From: RGIG1959 sp045651865
GTDB lineage: Bacteria; Bacillota; Clostridia; Oscillospirales; Acutalibacteraceae
DNA: 18,940 bases
Direction of reading: 5' to 3'
Assembly (NCBI GenBank): GCA_045651865.1
Contig: JAZRTC010000051.1
Span: 1-18,940 of the forward strand
Below the pieces are notes generated by a model. It worked only from the letters and a program-made list of their open reading frames with translations, was not told where the DNA came from and made no database searches. Below are positions 15,091-18,940 of the stretch, piece after piece. The position numbers were made by a program, and so were the translations under genes. Every line of letters begins with the position of its first letter. Positions within the stretch are counted from its first letter, which is position 1.

Positions 15091-15683
15091 AACGCTTATT
15101 GATCATCGGTGCGGGCGGTCACGGTCATGTGGCGGCGGATATTGCCTTGCAACGCGGATACAGCGAAATTGCATATCTGGATGATGCACCGCGTGACGGT
15201 GTGATCGGCACGGTGGCAGATGCGGGACAGTACATTGATACAGCGGATTTTTTTGTGGCGATCGGCAACAGTAAGATTCGTGAGCGTATTCAGCGACAGC
15301 TGGAAAGTATCGGCGCGTCGGTTGTGACACTCATACATCCGTCGGCGGTGATCGCAAGCGGTGCTTCGGTCGGTCGCGGCAGTATGATCGCGGCAGGTGC
15401 AATCCTTTGTGTAGATGTTACTGTCGGCGATGGTGTCATTGTCAATACGGCGGCATCGGTGGATCACGATTGCACAGTGGGAGAGTTCTCTCATATCTCG
15501 GTTGGTTCGCATGTGTGCGGCACAGTGCACATCGGCGCGCGCACCTGGATCGGTGCGGGTGCAACGGTGATTAATAATGTAGATATAACAGACGATTGTA
15601 TGATTGGCGCGGGCGCTGTCGTGGTGAAGGATATCACGGTCAGCGGTGTGTATAAAGGTGTACCGGCTGTGTTGAGTCTGTAA
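15087..15683 (+). CDS. Sugar N-acetyltransferase (PglD/NeuD family)
   Basis: The 198-residue protein has the two-part NeuD/PglD build: an N-terminal nucleotide-sugar-binding Rossmann domain with LIIGAGGHGHVA (residues 5-16) and a C-terminal left-handed beta-helix of hexapeptide repeats (about 85-190). The catalytic base is His127 in SVDHDC, and the following GSHVCGTVHIGARTWIGAG stretch is typical. Such enzymes acetylate the amino group put on by a PglE-type aminotransferase, using acetyl-CoA in the cytosol. The start overlaps the preceding stop (ATGA) and its own ribosome site is weak, so coupling is likely. The gene order aminotransferase - phosphoglycosyl transferase - acetyltransferase supports the function. 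Confidence 0.93.
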   Translation: MKRLLIIGAGGHGHVAADIALQRGYSEIAYLDDAPRDGVIGTVADAGQYIDTADFFVAIGNSKIRERIQRQLESIGASVVTLIHPSAVIASGASVGRGSMIAAGAILCVDVTVGDGVIVNTAASVDHDCTVGEFSHISVGSHVCGTVHIGARTWIGAGATVINNVDITDDCMIGAGAVVVKDITVSGVYKGVPAVLSL

Positions 15684-15699
15684 ACAGGGAGAACGGAAA

Positions 15700-16785
15700 A
15701 TGCGTGTGTTGATTGTTGCCAACAACGATGTTGGCTTGTATAAATTCCGTCGTGAACTGATCGAAGAACTTTTAAAAGTCCACGAGGTACATATTTGTCT
15801 GCCTGACGGTGAGTATGTGGGAATGCTCACGGCAATGGGGTGCGTGTACCACGCGTGTGAGTTTGATCGTCATGGCACCAACCCGCTTGCCGAACTCCGA
15901 CAGATTTCGTTTTACAAAGTTTTATTAAAAACCATCCATCCGGATGCGGTGCTTACCTATACGGTCAAACCGAATGTATATGCCGGTATGGCATGCGCGT
16001 CGCTGAATATTCCGTATATGGCAAACATTACGGGTCTCGGTATGGCGATCGAAAACGGCGGATGGATGCAAAAGTTGTTGCTGTGTTTGTATAAATTCGG
16101 TTTGCGAAAAGCACATACGGTGTTTTTTCAAAATGAAGCCAATCGGGATTTTATGCTTCAAAACGGCATTGTGAAAGGAAACTATGTCATGCTTCCCGGT
16201 TCGGGCGTCAACCTTCAGGAGCATCAAGCAGAGCCCTATCCCCAAAAGGAAGAGCCGCTTGTATTTGTGAACATCGGTCGTATTATGAAGGACAAGGGTG
16301 CCGATGAGGTGCTGTATGCTGCGAAAATCATCCGTCAGGAATTTCCCGATACCGTATTCCGCGTCATCGGCGGTTTTGACGGCGCGTATGAGGAACAGGT
16401 GAAAGATGCTGCGCAGGCAGGAGATATTGAATATCTCGGTCAGCAGTCGGATATTCACGCGTGTCTGAAAGAAGCGCATGCGATTATTCACGCCTCCTAT
16501 CATGAGGGTATGTCCAATGTGTTGCTGGAAGCGGCGGCGTGTGCGCGACCGATCGTAGCAACCGATGTATCGGGATGTCGCGAAACCTATGACAACGGCG
16601 TTTCGGGAATTGCTTGCAAAGTGCGCAACGGAGACGATCTGGTGCGTGCGATTCGCGAGTTTATACAACTACCTTACGAGCAAAAAGCGGCGATGGGACG
16701 AGCGGGACGGCAGAAGGCCGAACGCGAATTTGATCGTGCGTATGTTATAAAATGTTATATGGAAGAAATCAGCAAGATTAAATAA
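15700..16785 (+). CDS. Glycosyltransferase family 4 (PglA-like)
   Basis: The 361-residue protein is a two-domain GT-B retaining glycosyltransferase that would add a hexose or HexNAc to the lipid-linked sugar on the cytosolic face. Seen: N-terminal MRVLIVANND with a short glycine region, ANITGLGMA (about 108-116), the C-domain opener FVNIGRIMKDKGADE, and the donor-binding E-x7-E as Glu269 and Glu277 in HEGMSNVLLEA, followed by PIVATDVSGC. It resembles PglA-type transferases; the sugar added is not known. GGGAG lies nine bases before ATG 15700. Two sampled 60-base lines (15901-15960 and 16081-16140) have only 22 G+C each, far below the flanking genes. Confidence 0.92.
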   Translation: MRVLIVANNDVGLYKFRRELIEELLKVHEVHICLPDGEYVGMLTAMGCVYHACEFDRHGTNPLAELRQISFYKVLLKTIHPDAVLTYTVKPNVYAGMACASLNIPYMANITGLGMAIENGGWMQKLLLCLYKFGLRKAHTVFFQNEANRDFMLQNGIVKGNYVMLPGSGVNLQEHQAEPYPQKEEPLVFVNIGRIMKDKGADEVLYAAKIIRQEFPDTVFRVIGGFDGAYEEQVKDAAQAGDIEYLGQQSDIHACLKEAHAIIHASYHEGMSNVLLEAAACARPIVATDVSGCRETYDNGVSGIACKVRNGDDLVRAIREFIQLPYEQKAAMGRAGRQKAEREFDRAYVIKCYMEEISKIK

Positions 16786-16798
16786 AGGAGAGACCTTT

Positions 16799-18109
16799 AT
16801 GTCATTATATGAAAAAATCGTCAACGGAGAAGAAGCAATATCGCTTGTTGGTCTCGGCTATGTCGGTATGCCGATCGCGGTGGCGTTTGCCAAAAAGATC
16901 AAGGTGATCGGCTACGATCTCAACGAAAAGAAGATTGCACTGTACAAAGCGGGCGTTGATCCGACCAATGAGGTTGGTGATGATGCCATCCGTGAGACGA
17001 CGGTGGAATTTACCTCGGATGAAACCGCGCTTCGTCGCGCCAAGTTCCATATTGTCGCGGTGCCGACACCTGTGAATGATGATCACACCCCCGATCTCTC
17101 TCCTGTGGAGGGTGCGAGCCGCATCGTTGGCCGCAATCTTGTCAAGGGCAGCATCGTGGTGTATGAGTCGACGGTGTATCCCGGTGTGACGGAGGATGTG
17201 TGCGTGCCGATCCTGGAAGCGGAATCGGGTCTTAAATGCGGCGTTGATTTCAAAGTGGGCTACTCGCCCGAGCGAATCAACCCCGGCGATAAAGTGCACC
17301 GTCTCGAAACGATCGTGAAGATCGTGTCAGGTATGGACGAGGAGTCGCTTGATGAGATTGCCAAGGTGTATGAGCTTGTGGTGGATGCCGGTGTGCACCG
17401 TGCGTCCTGCATCAAAGTTGCCGAGGCGGCAAAGGTGATCGAAAACAGCCAGCGTGATATCAATATTGCGTTTATGAATGAGCTGTCGATCATCTTTAAC
17501 AAAATGGGTATTGATACCAAGTCGGTGCTGGAAGCCGCGGGAACCAAGTGGAACTTCCTCAAGTTCTTCCCGGGTCTTGTCGGCGGTCACTGCATCGGTG
17601 TGGATCCCTATTACCTTACTTATAAAGCGGAGCAGATCGGCTATCATAGCCAGGTGATTCTGGCGGGTCGCCGCATCAATGACGATATGGGCAAGTATGT
17701 TGCCGAAAATGCGATCAAAAAGCTGATCGCGTCGGGCAAGCGTGTCAAGGATGCGCGCGTGGCACTTCTCGGCTTTACCTTCAAGGAAAATTGCCCCGAC
17801 ACCCGCAACAGCAAGGTGTTCGATATCGTCAAGGAGTTGCGCGAGTACGGCGTGGAGCCGACCATTGCCGATCCCGTGGCGGATGCGGCAGAGGCAAAGC
17901 ACCTGTACGGCGTAGAATTTGTCGGCATGGAGGACATCCGCGATATGGATGCGGTGATCCTTGCTGTGTCGCATGAGGCGTTCTCGTCGCTGACGATGGC
18001 GGATGTGGACGGCTTCTTCGGCGAGGGCAAAAAAGTGCTTCTCGATGTAAAGGGTATTCTTGACCGCAAGTTGTATGAGGATGCGGGTTACTGCTACTGG
18101 AGGCTGTAA
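16799..18109 (+). CDS. UDP-N-acetylhexosamine 6-dehydrogenase (TviB/WbpA-like)
   Basis: The 436-residue enzyme oxidises C6 of a UDP-N-acetylhexosamine twice with NAD+ to give the uronic acid. Seen: the NAD-binding VGLGYVGMP (residues 17-25), VPTPVN (about 87-92), YESTVYPG, YSPERINPGD, the central dimer helix with KVIENSQRDINIAFMNE, and the catalytic Cys265 in GGHCIGVDPYYL. The length fits. The N-acetylamino-sugar branch (TviB, WbpA) is favoured over UDP-glucose dehydrogenase by the ENSQRDINIAFMNEL and GTKWNFLKFFPGLVGGHCIGVDPYYL stretches and by the adjacent WbpP/TviC-like epimerase. ATG 16799 follows AAAGGAG at good spacing, 13 bases after the glycosyltransferase. Confidence 0.93.
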   Translation: MSLYEKIVNGEEAISLVGLGYVGMPIAVAFAKKIKVIGYDLNEKKIALYKAGVDPTNEVGDDAIRETTVEFTSDETALRRAKFHIVAVPTPVNDDHTPDLSPVEGASRIVGRNLVKGSIVVYESTVYPGVTEDVCVPILEAESGLKCGVDFKVGYSPERINPGDKVHRLETIVKIVSGMDEESLDEIAKVYELVVDAGVHRASCIKVAEAAKVIENSQRDINIAFMNELSIIFNKMGIDTKSVLEAAGTKWNFLKFFPGLVGGHCIGVDPYYLTYKAEQIGYHSQVILAGRRINDDMGKYVAENAIKKLIASGKRVKDARVALLGFTFKENCPDTRNSKVFDIVKELREYGVEPTIADPVADAAEAKHLYGVEFVGMEDIRDMDAVILAVSHEAFSSLTMADVDGFFGEGKKVLLDVKGILDRKLYEDAGYCYWRL

Positions 18110-18111
18110 AA

Positions 18112-18906
18112 ATGGGTTATAAGCATTTGGTGTTCCCGGAACATTCGCTGTTTCTCGTGACGGGCGGTGCGGGCTTTATCGGTTCGAATTTGTGCGAAGC
18201 GATCCTGAATATGGGGTATCGCGTGCGTTGTCTCGATGACCTGTCCACGGGCAGTCAGGCGAATGTGGATATGTTTGCGGACAATCCGAATTATGAATTT
18301 ATCAAAGGCGATATCAAGGATCTTGATACCTGCATCAAAGCGTGCGAGGGTGTGGATTATGTCCTCAACCAGGCGGCGTGGGGCAGTGTGCCGCGTTCGA
18401 TTGAGATGCCGCTGTTTTACTGTGCAAATAATATTACGGGTACACTCAATATGCTGGAAGCCGCGCGTCAGCAAGGCGTGAAAAAGTTTGTGTATGCGTC
18501 GAGCTCGTCGGTGTACGGCGATGAGCCGAACCTGCCCAAAACCGAGGGAATCGAGGGCAACCTGCTGTCGCCTTATGCGCTGACCAAGCGCTGTGATGAG
18601 GAGTGGGCAAAGCAGTATACCCGTCACTACGGTCTTGACACCTACGGCCTGCGTTATTTCAATGTATTCGGTCGTCGTCAGAACCCGAACGGTGCTTACG
18701 CGGCGGTGATCCCGAAGTTCATCAAGCTGCTTCTCAGCGATGAACAGCCCACCATCAACGGTGACGGTAAGCAATCGCGTGACTTTACCTATATTGAAAA
18801 TGTTATTGAGGCGAACCTGAAAGCGTGTCTTGCATCGCATGAGGCGGCGGGACAAGCCTTCAATGTCGCCTACGGCGGCAGAGAATATCTGATCGATATT
18901 TACTAC
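18112..18906 (+). CDS. UDP-N-acetylglucosamine 4-epimerase (TviC/WbpP-like), 3' truncated
   Basis: This short-chain dehydrogenase-fold epimerase interconverts UDP-GlcNAc (or its uronic acid) and the galacto form. Seen: NAD-binding GGAGFIG (residues 18-24), YASSSSVYGD (128-137), catalytic Tyr155 and Lys159 in SPYALTKR, RYFNVFGRRQNPNGAYAAVIPKF (181-203) and SRDFTYIENV (222-231), all typical of the WbpP/TviC group. GGAGG precedes ATG 18112 and the dehydrogenase stop is two bases away, so the two are co-translated. Only residues 1-265 are genuine: family members run to about 330-345, and the following KSEAKRP-stop is encoded by what looks like sequencing adapter. The gene is cut by the sequence end, not by mutation. 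Confidence 0.9.
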
Positions 18907-18938
18907 AAGTCGGAGGCCAAGCGGCCTTAGGAAGACAA
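18907..18938 (+). other. Probable BGI/MGI sequencing adapter left at the contig end
   Basis: These 32 bases begin AAGTCGGAGGCCAAG and end CTTAGGAAGACAA. From memory this is the DNBSEQ/BGISEQ forward adapter with one mismatch (C for T at 18925 region). It starts exactly where the epimerase stops resembling its family, and two bases remain after it. It is not biological sequence. Confidence 0.88.
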
Positions 18939-18940
18939 TG

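Noticed and set aside
1..18940. Mobile elements, CRISPR arrays, phage genes or a known riboswitch
   Set aside because: No transposase or integrase frame, spaced direct repeats or recognisable riboswitch core was found on either strand.

Overview
The window looks like a chromosomal stretch of an endospore-lineage, GC-rich Clostridia (Firmicutes), possibly an Oscillospirales-type gut organism. The evidence is a SpoIVB sporulation serine peptidase, an AddB-type (Firmicute) recombination subunit, strong AGGAGG-like ribosome binding sites and tightly packed operons. GC counts in sampled lines run from about 60 to 65 percent in the housekeeping genes down to about 37 percent in one glycosyltransferase. 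The family-level placement is inference. No insertion sequences, phage genes or CRISPR arrays were seen.

Layout. (1) 1-450: tRNA-Gly(CCC) on the minus strand with its own promoter, then a 345-base gap. The gap holds two divergent sigma-A-like promoters and a possible 33-residue membrane peptide gene on the minus strand. (2) 451-981: a small nitroreductase on the plus strand, followed by a near-perfect 23-bp bidirectional terminator. (3) 7017 down to 1046, minus strand: a probable operon addB - rmuC - GNAT acetyltransferase - aldo/keto reductase, joined by two ATGA overlaps and a 19-base gap, with a good promoter at 7079-7107. (4) 8517-7168, minus: glutamate dehydrogenase with its own promoter, a leader inverted repeat and a strong terminator. 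(5) 11769-8662, minus: a three-gene operon of a small SLOG/DUF2493-like nucleotide-binding protein, an unrecognised nine-cysteine protein and a CtpE-like P-type cation ATPase. (6) 11927-13147, plus: spoIVB, not followed by spo0A. (7) 13302 to the right edge, plus: a glycan operon.

The glycan operon begins with four genes resembling the Campylobacter pgl enzymes: a DegT-family sugar aminotransferase (PglE-like), a monotopic phosphoglycosyl transferase (PglC-like), a sugar N-acetyltransferase (PglD-like) and a GT4 glycosyltransferase (PglA-like). It continues with a UDP-HexNAc dehydrogenase (TviB/WbpA-like) and a UDP-GlcNAc 4-epimerase (TviC/WbpP-like). Together they could make an acetylated amino-deoxy sugar nucleotide, load it on undecaprenyl phosphate, extend it, and supply UDP-GalNAc and an N-acetylhexosaminuronic acid. 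The 4,6-dehydratase expected before the aminotransferase is not in the window.

The right end needs care. The epimerase reading frame stops about 70 residues early, and the last 32 of 34 bases (18907-18938) match, from memory and with one mismatch, a BGI/MGI DNBSEQ sequencing adapter. The apparent C-terminus and stop codon are therefore artefacts, and the gene is cut by a contig end after codon 265.
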